Positions 40,781-50,720 of a stretch of DNA of 64,000 bases are shown here, in pieces (the first letter of the stretch is position 1; every line of letters starts with the position of its first letter). Origin of the DNA: Leptodontidium sp. MPI-SDFR-AT-0119 (taxonomy: Eukaryota > Ascomycota > Leotiomycetes > Helotiales > Leptodontidiaceae); contig JAHLEZ010000020.1 in the NCBI GenBank assembly GCA_020726505.1, positions 1,240,001 to 1,304,000 on the forward strand, given 5' to 3'. The notes under the pieces are model-generated. The model worked only from the letters and a program-made list of their open reading frames with translations. It was not told where the DNA came from and made no database searches. Made by a program: the position numbers and the translations under genes.

Positions 40781-40788
40781 TTGATTAC
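40780..40788 (+). promoter_or_regulatory. candidate self-priming primer-binding site
   Basis: The 9 bases attgattac, starting at the last base of the LTR, are the exact complement of gtaatcaat at 40722-40730 inside the LTR. Tf1-type elements prime reverse transcription from the folded 5' end of their own RNA in this way. The sequence does not start with TGG as a tRNA-primed site would. Confidence 0.5.
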
Positions 40789-40931
40789 CATAGAGACGAT
40801 TATGATCTATTAGTCCCCGACATCGATCACGATCCTTACACCAACAAAACCCACTTCCACTTCCACAACCAATAAACCCCGCCTACCCCTCGATACAACT
40901 CGAACACTCCGTCCCGATCAACTCTACCATC

Positions 40932-42158
40932 ATGGCCTCTAGCACTCCCCAAATCAATACACCTACAGACTCCGAAGCCCCAAGAGCTAGATCAAGATCA
41001 CCTGCAGTAATCCAGCACCTCACACACACCTTTCCCTTCATAAACCAAGCTATCCAAAGCGAAGAATCCTGCCGAGCGATATGGGCATCACACCAGCCTC
41101 AGTTTATTTACGAAATCAAAGCCCTTTCCGAAGCACTTATCGACTCAGAAACAACAATTGAACAACTCAAGAGATCTCTCTCAACCCTTTCTCAACAAGC
41201 CAAGGAATCTGAGGCCCGACACGGCGAATTGCTAAGTCAGAACTATGACCTCACGGAGACCCACGCCCGCGTAGTAAGAGAGAAGGATGCTACAATTAAC
41301 GCACTTAGCCTACGGGCCCCAACCGAGAAAACGCAACCTTTACGCACACCATTCCACCCAGACCCCCTTGAGTTTTCAGGAAACGACCCAAAGGAGCTAC
41401 CAGCGTTCCTCTTGAAGCTGCAATTGAAGCTTAGAATGAATCACGACTGGTGGACCTCTGAACAAGAACGAATGGGCTACGTCGTTAGTCTACTCACATC
41501 AAAAGCTTACGCCCAAATCGCCCACGGAATCAACGAAGACGGCTCAATCTCACACCCAAATGTCCAGGCCATTGCTAGCATCCTCACCACAGCATTCGGA
41601 GATCTTAACGCCAAAGCTAACGCTGCGAAACGAATGATGACCCTTAAGCAAGGACACTCTCCAATGGCTACGTTCCTACCGGACTGGCACGCTACCGCAA
41701 AAGCCACAAAGTGGGACGACAACGCACTCATTGACCACCTGAGAAACGCAATTCATACGGATGTCCTTAACCGGATATCTTACCTACGAGATAATGACAT
41801 CCCTCACGACCTCTTGAGCTATATCGAGGTAGTCCGCCGTTGTGACTACGAAGTCCGCCAAGTCGACCCAGACTACTTCAAAGGAAAGAAGCCAGCCTCC
41901 CATGTACCACACCCCCCTATACTTACCGTTCAACCTCTTACAACCTCCAACGGCGGCGACGCTATGGACCTGAACGCCACTTTACCCGCTACTTGGGGGA
42001 AGAAAGACATTGAAAGCGGCCGAAGACCAAGAACAGAAGCCGAACGAGAAGCAAGAAGGACATACTGCACCGAACATAAGCTTTGCCACTGGTGCACTTC
42101 GTCAAAACACTCTTCCCCAAACTGTACTACAGCACCCTGGGCGACGGGAAAAGCTTAG
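40932..42158 (+). CDS. gag: Gag polyprotein of the chromovirus, 408 aa
   Basis: ATG 40932 opens a frame with a helical N-terminal half including a coiled coil (about residues 60-110), a retrotrans_gag-type capsid core (about 135-290: PLEFSGNDPKELPAFLLKL, WTSEQERMGYVVSLL, DHLRNAIHTDVLNRI) and one CCHC zinc knuckle near residues 385-398 (CHWCTSSKHSSPNC) for RNA binding. It would form the virus-like particle that packages the element's RNA. The frame ends at TAG 42156-42158, overlapping pol by 76 bases. The frame is intact. Confidence 0.95.
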   Translation: MASSTPQINTPTDSEAPRARSRSPAVIQHLTHTFPFINQAIQSEESCRAIWASHQPQFIYEIKALSEALIDSETTIEQLKRSLSTLSQQAKESEARHGELLSQNYDLTETHARVVREKDATINALSLRAPTEKTQPLRTPFHPDPLEFSGNDPKELPAFLLKLQLKLRMNHDWWTSEQERMGYVVSLLTSKAYAQIAHGINEDGSISHPNVQAIASILTTAFGDLNAKANAAKRMMTLKQGHSPMATFLPDWHATAKATKWDDNALIDHLRNAIHTDVLNRISYLRDNDIPHDLLSYIEVVRRCDYEVRQVDPDYFKGKKPASHVPHPPILTVQPLTTSNGGDAMDLNATLPATWGKKDIESGRRPRTEAEREARRTYCTEHKLCHWCTSSKHSSPNCTTAPWATGKA

Positions 42159-45100
42159 TCTCCTGTACAAGTCGCCATGGGAGACGCGGCCATAAGAACG
42201 ATTTACAGATCTCCTCTCTGGACTCCAATCAAGCTCACTTGTTATTACCATGTACTTTAACCGAGAATGAAGACACTTCTTCAGTTTTGACACAAGGAAT
42301 GCTTGACTCAGGAGCTACAGGGAGGGGGTTCATTGACGAATCCTTCGCGCAGAAACACCATTTTACCCTTCACGAACTACGCAACCCACGTAGGCTCAAC
42401 GTAGTTGATGGAAGACCCTCCTCGGCTGGCGATATCACACATATCGTAACACTTAACCAATCAATCAACGGACACATTGAAAAGATGCTCTTCTACGTCA
42501 CTAAGCTAGGAAAGTACGATATCATACTCGGAAAACCCTGGCTAGACGACCATAACCCCCACGTAGATTGGGCCGCGAATTCGATAACTTTCAAGTCAGA
42601 ACACTGCCGCAGGAACTGCTTACAAAACGGCTGCTTCCAGCTAAACGTCAGAGGCAATACAACCCCGAAAGCAGCGCCGAGCGCTCTTGCAGGCCCACAC
42701 ACGTCAGCCCCTAGACGCCTAGCTGCTGCCGCATTCCACTTGCTAGCTACAAAGCACGACGTCGAGATCTTTTCGCTATCGATTTACGAAGTCGATAAGA
42801 GGCTAGCAGAGCTAGGCGTAATTACAGAAAACTCCTCTATCATCAAAAACGACTATGCACCACTTCGGCTAGACTCAGCGCTGACAGACGTTAAAATGAT
42901 GAACCACCAACTCGGGAAACGCGACTACGACACCTCAACGCTTCGGACTAACCACAAGCCAAATGGGAACATACAAAGGCGGCAAATGGCAGCAGATATG
43001 TACCTATCTGGTGCTTCAATCGAAGATATCAGAAAAGCACTTGAACCTAAGACTTTCGTCGACCCCGTGGCTAAGGTCCCCTCCCACTACCACGAACGCC
43101 TTAAGGTATTCGACCAATCAGAAGCCGACGTACTACCTCCCCATCGAGACTGTGACCACGAAATTAAACTCCAACCCGGCACTACACCGCCACACGGACC
43201 CTTGTATAGTATGTCAGAGGACGAACTCCTTGTCCTTAGAAAATTCCTAAAAGAGAACCTCGAAAAGGGGTTTATACGCGCCAGTACCTCCCCAGCCGCC
43301 TCGCCAGTACTATTTGCTAGAAAACCAGGAGGAGGACTTCGATTTTGCGTCGACTACCGTGGCCTTAACGCAATCACAATCAAGAACCGATACCCACTAC
43401 CATTAATTCAAGAGACACTCTCACGACTCAGCAAAGCCAGATTTTTCACGAAACTAGACGTCGTATCAGCATTTAATCGAATAAGGGTAAAAGAGGGCCA
43501 GGAATGGATGACGGCGTTCAACACAAGATACGGTCTCTTCGAGAGCCTCGTAATGCCGTTCGGTCTCTCAAACGCACCCGCGACGTTCCAAGCCCGAATA
43601 AACGAAGTCTTACGACCCTTCCTCGACCGCTTCTGTACAGCCTACATTGACGACATTCTCATTTACTCAGACGACCTACAGTCCCACAGAAAGCACGTCA
43701 AATCCGTACTCGAAGTCCTCGAGAAGGCAGGTCTACAACTGGACGTCAGGAAATGTGAATTCGAGACTACAGAAGTCACCTACCTAGGCATGATTATCTC
43801 AACAACCGGAGTAAGGATGGACCCCTCAAAAGTCGATACTATTGTCGGCTGGGAAGCACCAAGCCACGTCAAAGAGTTACAGGCGTTTCTAGGCTTCTCA
43901 AATTTCTACAGGCGCTTCATCAAAGGCTTTTCACGCACTGTACGCCCGTTAATCGCACTTACTCGTAAATCAGCCAAATTCGACTGGTCGACTAGTTGTC
44001 AGAAGGCGTTTGACACCCTGAAATCATGCTTCGTTTCAGCACCAATCCTACGTCACTTCGATCCTGGAAGAGAAGTGGTAGTGGAATGTGATGCTTCCGA
44101 CTACGTCTCCTCAGGGATACTCTCACAATACGATAGCGAAGGAGTACTACACCCTGTTGCGTTTATGTCGAAGAAATACGACCATGCAGAGTGCAACTAC
44201 GAAATATACGATAAAGAGCTTCTAGCTATAGTCCGTTGTTTCGAGAGCTGGAGACCTGAGCTGCAAGGCACTTCCTACCCAATTACAGTAATTACTGATC
44301 ACGCCAATCTGAGGTATTTTATGACCACCAAACAACTCTCACAACGCCAAGTTAGATGGAGCGAGTTCCTCTCTCAATTTGACTTCATTATCAAAGCAGT
44401 CCCCGGTAAAGAGAACGGCAAGCCCGACGCACTTACTCGACGCTCTCAAGACCTTCCCCAAACCGAGGACGACGACCGCCTGAAAGCACGTCAAAAATCA
44501 CTCCTTAAACCCCACAATCTAGACCCGAAACTACAGGAACAAATACAGCTGGAACCAGAGCTGTCCGAGCTCTTTGCGAACCTGTCCTGGGACCAAGAGA
44601 TCATGTTATGCCCCTCGATCCTCGAGCCAAGCCAACCAGAACCTCCGGACCACGAAATCACAAGACTGTTGGACAAAGGACTACAGCAAGACGCCTGGTT
44701 CCACAAGATACGAGATGAGATGCTGAAGTCAATGGGAACACCACACTCGAAAGAGGTAGCACTATCTGAATGTCGTATTACAGATGGAAGGCTATACTTC
44801 CGTGACAGAATTTACGTACCCACAACATCGGAACTACAGACAGACACAGTTCATTTACGGACGTTCCTCTTACAACTAGCTCATGATAGCGTCGAATCCG
44901 GACACCCTGGGAAAAACAAGCTTTACGAGCTGATTTCCCGCTCCTACTGGTGGCCGAGACTAAGCTACGACGTTTCCCAATTTACTCGTAACTGCCTCCA
45001 CTGCGCACGAAACAAGACTTCACGACTACGGTACCAAGGAACCTTGAAACCACTCCCTGTTCCACTACAACGTTGGAAGGACCTTTCTATCGATTTCATT

Positions 45101-46234
45101 GGCCCCATCAAACCCACAGCAAGGGGATTTAACGCTATAATGGTTGTAGTCGACAGACTATCAAAAGACCGACACTTTACACCCTGTAATACCTCAATGG
45201 GAGCGTACGACCTAGGCAGGTTATTCGTCCGAGACGTGTGGAAATTACACGGCTTGCCTAACTCAATTATATCTGACCGAGACTCTCTGTTCGTGTCAGA
45301 GTTCTGGAAAGCTGTATGCCACAGACTACGAATCGACGTTAAGCTATCGACAGCCTACCACCAAGAAACAGACGGCCAAACTGAAGTGGCTAACGCCTTC
45401 CTTGAGCAATACCTACGCCAGTACGTTAATTTCGCCCAAGATGACTGGGACGAATGGCTCCCACTAGCCGAATTTGCCGCACGGAACGTCGTTAGCGAGT
45501 CCACAGGATTATCACCATTTTTTGCAAACGCAGGATTCCACCCTAGAATGAGCTTTGACCCACCACGCCCAGCACCAACCACGGCATCGAAAGCGTTGCA
45601 AGCCCGTAACCAAGAGGGTAACGACTTCGTCGAGAGAATGAGGGAAATTACAGACCTGCTACGGACGAATATGCTATCAGCACAGGCTTCACAAGAGCAA
45701 TTCGCAAACCACAACCGATCCCCAGCACCGGCCTACAAAGTAGGAGATATGGTACTCTTGAGCACACGGAATATCGCACTTACAGGGTCGATAAATAAGT
45801 TCAACCCTAAGTTCCTCGGCCCGTATCGCGTCACAGCAATCCTAAACTCCCACTCCTACCAACTCGACCTCCCTAACGAGCTCTCCTTAATCCATAATGT
45901 CTTTCACGTCAACCTTTTACGGCCAGCACCAAACGACCCGCTCCCAAGCCAGAAGAACCCACCACCACCGCCTATAACTATCGATGATAGCGGAGAAACA
46001 CTATGGGCTATTGAAGCTATTCAAAACTCGAAGAGAACAAGAACTCAAGGCTTCCAATACCTCATCAAATGGAGAGGCTACGACGACCCTACTTGGGAAC
46101 CACTTGTTAACGTTATTAACGCAAGAGCGTCGATAATCGAGTTCGATAGACTCTACAAAAACAAGCCTAGACCCACAAAAAAGGAACTCCAAACAGCTAG
46201 AAGAGAGCACCAAAGGGTAGAACGGAGGGAGTAA
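42083..46234 (+). CDS. pol: Pol polyprotein: protease, RT, RNase H, integrase with chromodomain, 1383 codons
   Basis: The frame lies at -1 relative to gag, so expression needs a frameshift rather than its first ATG. In order: aspartic protease (DSGATG, residues 75-80), reverse transcriptase (FCVDYRGLN, active site YIDD at about 521-524), RNase H (ECDASD near 668-673, ITDHANLRYF), integrase HHCC finger (about 934-975, CLHCAR), integrase core with D1004, D1065 and E1101 (LSIDFIG, ISDRDS, TDGQTE), the GPY-like module (KFLGPYRV) and a C-terminal chromodomain (about 1307-1357, IKWRGYDDPTWEP). The chromodomain places it among chromoviruses, which target heterochromatin marks. No stop interrupts it. 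It is likely competent. Confidence 0.97.
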   Translation: MPLVHFVKTLFPKLYYSTLGDGKSLVSCTSRHGRRGHKNDLQISSLDSNQAHLLLPCTLTENEDTSSVLTQGMLDSGATGRGFIDESFAQKHHFTLHELRNPRRLNVVDGRPSSAGDITHIVTLNQSINGHIEKMLFYVTKLGKYDIILGKPWLDDHNPHVDWAANSITFKSEHCRRNCLQNGCFQLNVRGNTTPKAAPSALAGPHTSAPRRLAAAAFHLLATKHDVEIFSLSIYEVDKRLAELGVITENSSIIKNDYAPLRLDSALTDVKMMNHQLGKRDYDTSTLRTNHKPNGNIQRRQMAADMYLSGASIEDIRKALEPKTFVDPVAKVPSHYHERLKVFDQSEADVLPPHRDCDHEIKLQPGTTPPHGPLYSMSEDELLVLRKFLKENLEKGFIRASTSPAASPVLFARKPGGGLRFCVDYRGLNAITIKNRYPLPLIQETLSRLSKARFFTKLDVVSAFNRIRVKEGQEWMTAFNTRYGLFESLVMPFGLSNAPATFQARINEVLRPFLDRFCTAYIDDILIYSDDLQSHRKHVKSVLEVLEKAGLQLDVRKCEFETTEVTYLGMIISTTGVRMDPSKVDTIVGWEAPSHVKELQAFLGFSNFYRRFIKGFSRTVRPLIALTRKSAKFDWSTSCQKAFDTLKSCFVSAPILRHFDPGREVVVECDASDYVSSGILSQYDSEGVLHPVAFMSKKYDHAECNYEIYDKELLAIVRCFESWRPELQGTSYPITVITDHANLRYFMTTKQLSQRQVRWSEFLSQFDFIIKAVPGKENGKPDALTRRSQDLPQTEDDDRLKARQKSLLKPHNLDPKLQEQIQLEPELSELFANLSWDQEIMLCPSILEPSQPEPPDHEITRLLDKGLQQDAWFHKIRDEMLKSMGTPHSKEVALSECRITDGRLYFRDRIYVPTTSELQTDTVHLRTFLLQLAHDSVESGHPGKNKLYELISRSYWWPRLSYDVSQFTRNCLHCARNKTSRLRYQGTLKPLPVPLQRWKDLSIDFIGPIKPTARGFNAIMVVVDRLSKDRHFTPCNTSMGAYDLGRLFVRDVWKLHGLPNSIISDRDSLFVSEFWKAVCHRLRIDVKLSTAYHQETDGQTEVANAFLEQYLRQYVNFAQDDWDEWLPLAEFAARNVVSESTGLSPFFANAGFHPRMSFDPPRPAPTTASKALQARNQEGNDFVERMREITDLLRTNMLSAQASQEQFANHNRSPAPAYKVGDMVLLSTRNIALTGSINKFNPKFLGPYRVTAILNSHSYQLDLPNELSLIHNVFHVNLLRPAPNDPLPSQKNPPPPPITIDDSGETLWAIEAIQNSKRTRTQGFQYLIKWRGYDDPTWEPLVNVINARASIIEFDRLYKNKPRPTKKELQTARREHQRVERRE
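42146..42152 (+). promoter_or_regulatory. candidate -1 ribosomal frameshift site (GGGAAAA)
   Basis: In the gag frame the bases read G GGA AAA, an X-XXY-YYZ slippery heptamer, one codon before the gag stop codon and inside the gag-pol overlap. A -1 slip there gives GKS in place of GKA-stop and leads straight into the protease. A downstream stimulating structure was not modelled. Confidence 0.65.
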
Positions 46235-46244
46235 AGGGGGACCA

Positions 46245-46430
46245 TGTCAAGGGCTCGAATCAGGTGACTTTCATACTTTTATGAAGCTATTCACAACTTT
46301 GTATCAGCCGCACGAGCTAACTCGTAAACGAACATAAAAGACAGATTTCCTTAAGAATATCTTCTCTCCTTGTAATCAATCAATTCAACCAAGTCGCAAT
46401 TGTCCACGTACTTGCACTCGTTCCGTGACA
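46245..46430 (+). repeat. 3' LTR of the chromovirus
   Basis: 186 bp, starting 11 bases after the pol stop codon and followed by the TTGTT duplication. No clear polypurine tract longer than the gtaaagggggacca stretch separates pol from the LTR. That purine-rich run is the likely plus-strand primer. Confidence 0.95.
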
Positions 46431-46435
46431 TTGTT

Positions 46436-47782
46436 CCTAGCTAGGTCTAAGTATCGCAGTTCTGTTGCATGCGATCGTGGCCGAAGGAATTAGTACCAGT
46501 TGTAGCATTTGTTCGCTGAGAATCTGCCTCAGAGCTTGCGACTGTACAGAATATTGTAACTTGCTCTCGAGCACTCATATACTGCTATACCTTCTTAGAT
46601 GGCGTTAACTATCAAGATGTCACTTTTAACAGGATATCCAAAACATGGTTCTACTGAGTCGTAAGCGGTTGTAAAATTAAATGCGATGACTTAACCACAG
46701 AGATAATCTCCGCAAAAGCAACCTAGCCTCGATTGCGACTACCTATGTCGTTCCGGCCTCTGTTGGTACGACGGCAGCATCGACGACCCCTAGCACGCAA
46801 TCATCAACCTCAATGACGTACGAACGGCAACGCCAAACCCTACTAATAGTGACTACTCTTTGGAATCTCGGCGGATGCTATTGCTGGGGGAGCAGTTGGT
46901 GGAGTAGGTTTGTTTGATTGATGATTAATTACACTGTAGGAGGCATCTGCTCTCCGTATCAAAAGACTGCTCCGAACGACGATACAGCATCCGGAGTTGA
47001 GGTCCGTAAGATGTGCAACAAACTTGAGATACTTCCGTGTTTGGTGAAGGAGCAGGGCGTGAGTAGACGGGGTCGGTAGGTAAGGCGGAGATACGGAGGT
47101 AGTCGATGAGGAGATCGAGGGGACTGACGATGGGAGTGATATTGATTTGATCAATGGGAAGACTTGACACGGTATCGGAGGAAGGAGAGGTAAGTTAGGA
47201 TAGGATTTGAACAAGGGAAGGAGCCGTGATGAATGCTTATTGGTTATTGTGGTTGCGTGCAAGTGAGGGAAGGGTGATTAACACCTGTCAGCTTCGGAGG
47301 TTCTCCGGCTCCGAGAAACGATCGTCAGCTAAGTGTCCCCTGGCAGACCCTGTCTTACCAGCGCCATGGCTGGCAAGCCATTTCCATGTCCGCACGACTG
47401 ATGGTTCCGATTTCGATCACGAATCCAGATTCCATTTTCCAAGGCTCCGAAAACCATAACTGTACCCTCCGTACGTTTTACCGCATCGGAAATTGATAGT
47501 GGATCGCCAGAAACTACCCGAGATCGCAAAGATTGTGATGTGACCCCGATCTCCCCACCGTGGACTCCTCCCTAGGAGTATACGACGCAGCCCTCACAGA
47601 GGACATCAATCACCAGATCAATTATGTGCCTGCTACAGATCCAATGCAATTCTAGCAATTGCGCCACCTGAGGTATAGCTACATGAGCTCGAGCGGTTGA
47701 CCTGTCGTGCGAGTCGTGTAGCGGTTTGGGACTGAGAGAGGAGCTAGGGTCGTTAACAACGGTGGGGAATACTAGATAAGAA
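46436..47782. other. right flank of the chromovirus, no convincing gene
   Basis: A 139-codon minus-strand frame at 46843-47262 is rich in Ser/Pro/Leu and lacks any domain or splice site. A 77-codon plus frame at 47226 is equally weak. No repeats were recognised. Confidence 0.4.
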
Positions 47783-47942
47783 GTACGAAAGGGGGTTTGC
47801 AGTGGGTCTCGTCAACCCTAGAAAGGTGGCGAGACAGTCTTCCAGTAGAAAACTATGAATTGTTCTGATTACCCCAGAATTCCAGAGTCAGCGAGGCAGA
47901 ATACAAGGGTGGACGAGACCCACTGCAAACCCCCTTTCGTAC
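47783..47942. mobile_element. 160-bp MITE with perfect 31-bp inverted ends
   Basis: The arms 47783-47813 and 47912-47942 are exact inverse complements, starting gtacgaaagggggtttgcag. The termini can be read as CGAAAGGGGG... flanked by TA, fitting a Tc1/mariner-type MITE, although the palindromic GTAC makes the exact border ambiguous. The central 98 bp has no coding potential. The perfect arms imply a young element. Confidence 0.8.
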
Positions 47943-48102
47943 ATCTACATAGATAGGTAGCAACAGAGAAAGGATAGGGGATTGGAACATAGTTACGGAT
48001 CGCTGCATGATTTGGGAGCGGAGGGGACAGGAGAAGTGCTCAGATATTGACCGAGGATGCATATATTTCCTTGTTGGTCTGACGTCATAAGATTAGGACA
48101 CG

Positions 48103-48381
48103 ATGCGTCCGTGTCCTAAACAAATTCCACCTTCGTCCGACATCTTTCATTTCCACAACACCAACATCAAAAGTATGGCTATGATAATGTTCCTCACAAT
48201 TATTCATGGAATCGCCGACCTTATCGCAATGCTACTTCGACGCTCCGACGAAGTACAGCAGACTGGTTGGAATTCCGGTAAGCCTTGCGACGGGGCGGGG
48301 AAAAGAGGCCCAAAACATGTGATCTTTACTAACTTTTTAACAGAGACCCAGAGCAACATATCTGACGCCGAAGTATGCTGA
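48103..48381 (+). CDS. small spliced protein, 70 aa, one transmembrane segment
   Basis: ATG 48103 opens a frame that crosses a textbook intron at 48278-48343 (GTAAGC...TTTACTAAC...TTAACAG, 66 nt). Splicing at phase 1 joins exon 2 (48344-48381), giving the ending ETQSNISDAEVC. Unspliced, the frame also happens to reach the same stop. The product has a hydrophobic stretch (MAMIMFLTIIHGIADLIAML, about residues 26-45) and a polar C-terminus, so a small membrane protein is possible. No family is known to me. The gene lies between two inverted-repeat elements, 160 bp after one and 18 bp before the other. Confidence 0.5.
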   Translation: MRPCPKQIPPSSDIFHFHNTNIKSMAMIMFLTIIHGIADLIAMLLRRSDEVQQTGWNSGKPCDGAGKRGPKHVIFTNFLTETQSNISDAEVC

Positions 48382-48399
48382 TCTGATATCATTCGTGTG

Positions 48400-48550
48400 G
48401 TTACTTCGTACAGGGGTAAATAAATGTTAAGTGGTGGACCCAATCAAAGAGCAGGATCAGGTATCTTAACCAGGTGATTGGTCAGGCCACCCAGAAATTC
48501 TGACTTTATGTGGGCCAATTTAACATTTATTACGGCCTGTACGTAGTAAC
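48400..48550. mobile_element. 151-bp MITE-like element with imperfect inverted ends
   Basis: The left end gttacttcgtacaggggtaa and the right end ...ttacggcctgtacgtagtaac are inverse complements with a few differences. Pairing continues through taaatgttaa. A TA pair lies at cgTAcagg/cctgTAcg, so the true border may be 48409-48543. It is unrelated in sequence to the MITE at 47783. Confidence 0.65.
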
Positions 48551-48872
48551 ATTGCTGATATTGGATATAGTCAGTTTCAACATTCGGACGACCTTCGTCT
48601 GATTCTTTCTTTTCGAGTTGAGGATGCGGTATAGATCAAACTTGATTGCGATTGGGTAGACACTGGACCTAATGCCAAGGCGTTAACGCATCGCGAGCCT
48701 AGGGGCTGTCACGAGACCATGGAGGAAGGGGAGAAATCGAACCCATAGAAATAGTACTAGTGCCCTTTAGGCTTAGCGAGCGGAATAAACCTTCATCATC
48801 ATCATTACAGTAGTAACGGAGGTGTCTCCGCTGGTGAGATGCCCGCTTCCGTCAAGAAGCTGTGATCGAGCG
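48551..48872. promoter_or_regulatory. upstream region of the SAM-FHA-kinase gene
   Basis: No gene is recognised. It must contain the promoter of the kinase at 48873. A (cat)n-like run catcatcatcatta lies near 48796. Confidence 0.4.
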
Positions 48873-50720
48873 ATGGCGTTTGATATATCGCAGCTTTTGG
48901 ATCGATTGGGGCTCTCCCACTACCAACAGCGGCTCGCGGACAATGGCTTTGACTCTTTGGAATGCTTATACGGCATCACCGAACATGACTTTGAGACTCT
49001 CGACATCGAGTGTGGAGATCGCAGGACGCTGCAGCAGGAGCTGCGAAAACGTGAAGCGCAAAATACCAGCAGAGAAACATCTGCCACTGTCAGTAATGAC
49101 AAGTCTGCTGTAGCTCTTCGCCATCCGGAACTCGAACCTACAAGGCGCTCTGAGCCAGAGGCCTGGGGTTACCTTACAAATCCGAGCGACAGCTTTAGTC
49201 CAACGATTTTACTCCACAAGAAGCGGCCATCCGTAACACCAAGTCCCCCCTCGAATATCGATAGGCATGCGACAGATACAGAACAAGGACGGAGTCAGAA
49301 TAATGGGAGTACAGGAGGGTATTTGATAGGAAGGCATCTAGAAAGTGGTCAGCTTTGTCATGCTCGTCGCATCTCCGAATGCTAACAATATCAGACATTA
49401 TAGTTGTCATGCCTTCCATATCAAATCGCCACTGCGTTATCTTTTGGGTCAACAATAGCACAGGAGGTATGGCCGTTGTCGAAGACCTTTCTGCTAACGG
49501 TACTGCCGTCAATGGAGTGATCGTTGGTCGGAACAACTTGCTGGAATTGCGGGACAACGATAAGGTCAGGGTCGCTGATGAGGCTCACTTCCTCTTCCGC
49601 TACTCGACTCACAATACTCCAAGGTTCGAGCAGCACTACACAATGAGGGATGCTGTGGGGAAGGGTCATTTCGCAACGGTTCGCTCATGTACTAAAAGAA
49701 CTACTACGGTTGTGTACGCTGTGAAAATGGTTAAGAAAGACGACAAGGATTCCATTAAAGAATTGGCGTTACGACGAGAAATTGGGCTGTTGATGAGCGT
49801 TTGTCACCCGGAAATAATTCTTCTCCAGGATGCTTTTGAAGATTCTGATAATATATTTCTCGTGTTGGAGTTTGCATCTGAAGGAGAATTGTTTCGGCAT
49901 ATTGCTACGGGTGGGAAGCTAGCAGAAGACGTCGGTCGTAAGATTGCCGTCCAAATACTTCAGGCCTTGCATTATCTGGAAAGTACTTCCTACGGTGATG
50001 TCGGGCAATTTCAAGAACGTATGGGCTGACTGGTCTTAGCACAAAAGACATATTACTCACCGGGACATCAAGCTGGAAAACATATTGGTTATGGATAAGA
50101 GCTACCGCGTGAAGCTGGCGGACTTTGGGTTGGCTGAGGTCATTGGTGAGCACGCATATACCACCGGGCTGTAAGACGCTTTTTATGAGCTACTTTTTCC
50201 AGGCAGCTAATACGAGACAGCTTTGGAACACCTACCTGTGAGGCAATAGTTAAACCCTCGTCCATTTTATTGTGGCTGCTAATAGTGACCAGATATGCCT
50301 CCAGAAATCCTTGAAGGGTCTGGTCGTCGGAAGTACACTAGTTCAGTGGACGTCTGGTCACTAGGAGTCGTCTTATACATCTGCCTTTGTGGTTTCCCAC
50401 CATTTTCGGACGACCTCCGTACTAACGAGAACCCTTTTGGCCTATTTGACCAGATCAGACAGGGTCGTTTCGATTACCCTTCTCCATACTGGGACCACAT
50501 CAAAGATCCCGCCTTGGAATTCCTCGACAAAATGCTGACAGTCAATGTTGCAAGTCGCATTAAGGTTGACGAAGCCATGCTTCATCCATGGATCTCCGGC
50601 GTGGAGGGCAGTATTCTTTCAGATTTACACGCGGCTGGCATAAGCAGGCCAACGTTCTTTACACGAAGGTCAGCCCAGGATCGTACTTTGCTGACTGAGG
50701 CTTTTCATGTCGAACAGTGA
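48873..50720 (+). CDS. SAM-FHA-serine/threonine kinase, five or six exons
   Basis: Start ATG 48873 (MAFDISQLLDRLGLSHYQQR). A SAM domain fills residues 4-60. Intron 49348-49394 (GTCAGC...GCTAACA...TCAG) then splits an FHA domain (YLIGRHLES|DIIVV, SISNRHC). The kinase domain follows: GKGHFATVR, YAVKMVKK, HRDIKLEN, DFGLAEVIG, GTPTYMPPEIL and DVWSLGVVLY. Introns 50171-50220 and 50238-50292 flank a 17-nt microexon (50221-50237) that completes the activation loop GTPTYMPPE. The intron before HRD is less certain: 50000-50039 (40 nt, GTCGGG...CTTAG) keeps the frame. Ends at 50720. It is probably a signalling kinase reading phosphothreonine marks. SAM may bind the product of the convergent SAM-HMG gene. 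Confidence 0.8.

Larger units (their letters stand above)
40595..46430 (+). mobile_element. complete Ty3/gypsy chromovirus LTR retrotransposon, 5836 bp
   Basis: Two 186-bp LTRs (40595-40780 and 46245-46430) appear identical base for base and begin TGTC and end GACA. The 5-bp target duplication TTGTT lies at 40590-40594 and 46431-46435. Both gag and pol frames are open, with every catalytic motif in place, and no RIP-type stops occur. The LTR identity means insertion was recent. The same LTR family has a solo copy at 27140. Confidence 0.97.

Noticed and set aside
46843..47262. 139-codon Ser/Pro/Leu-rich minus-strand frame
   Set aside because: Low-complexity composition, overlapping alternative frames and no domain or splice sites.
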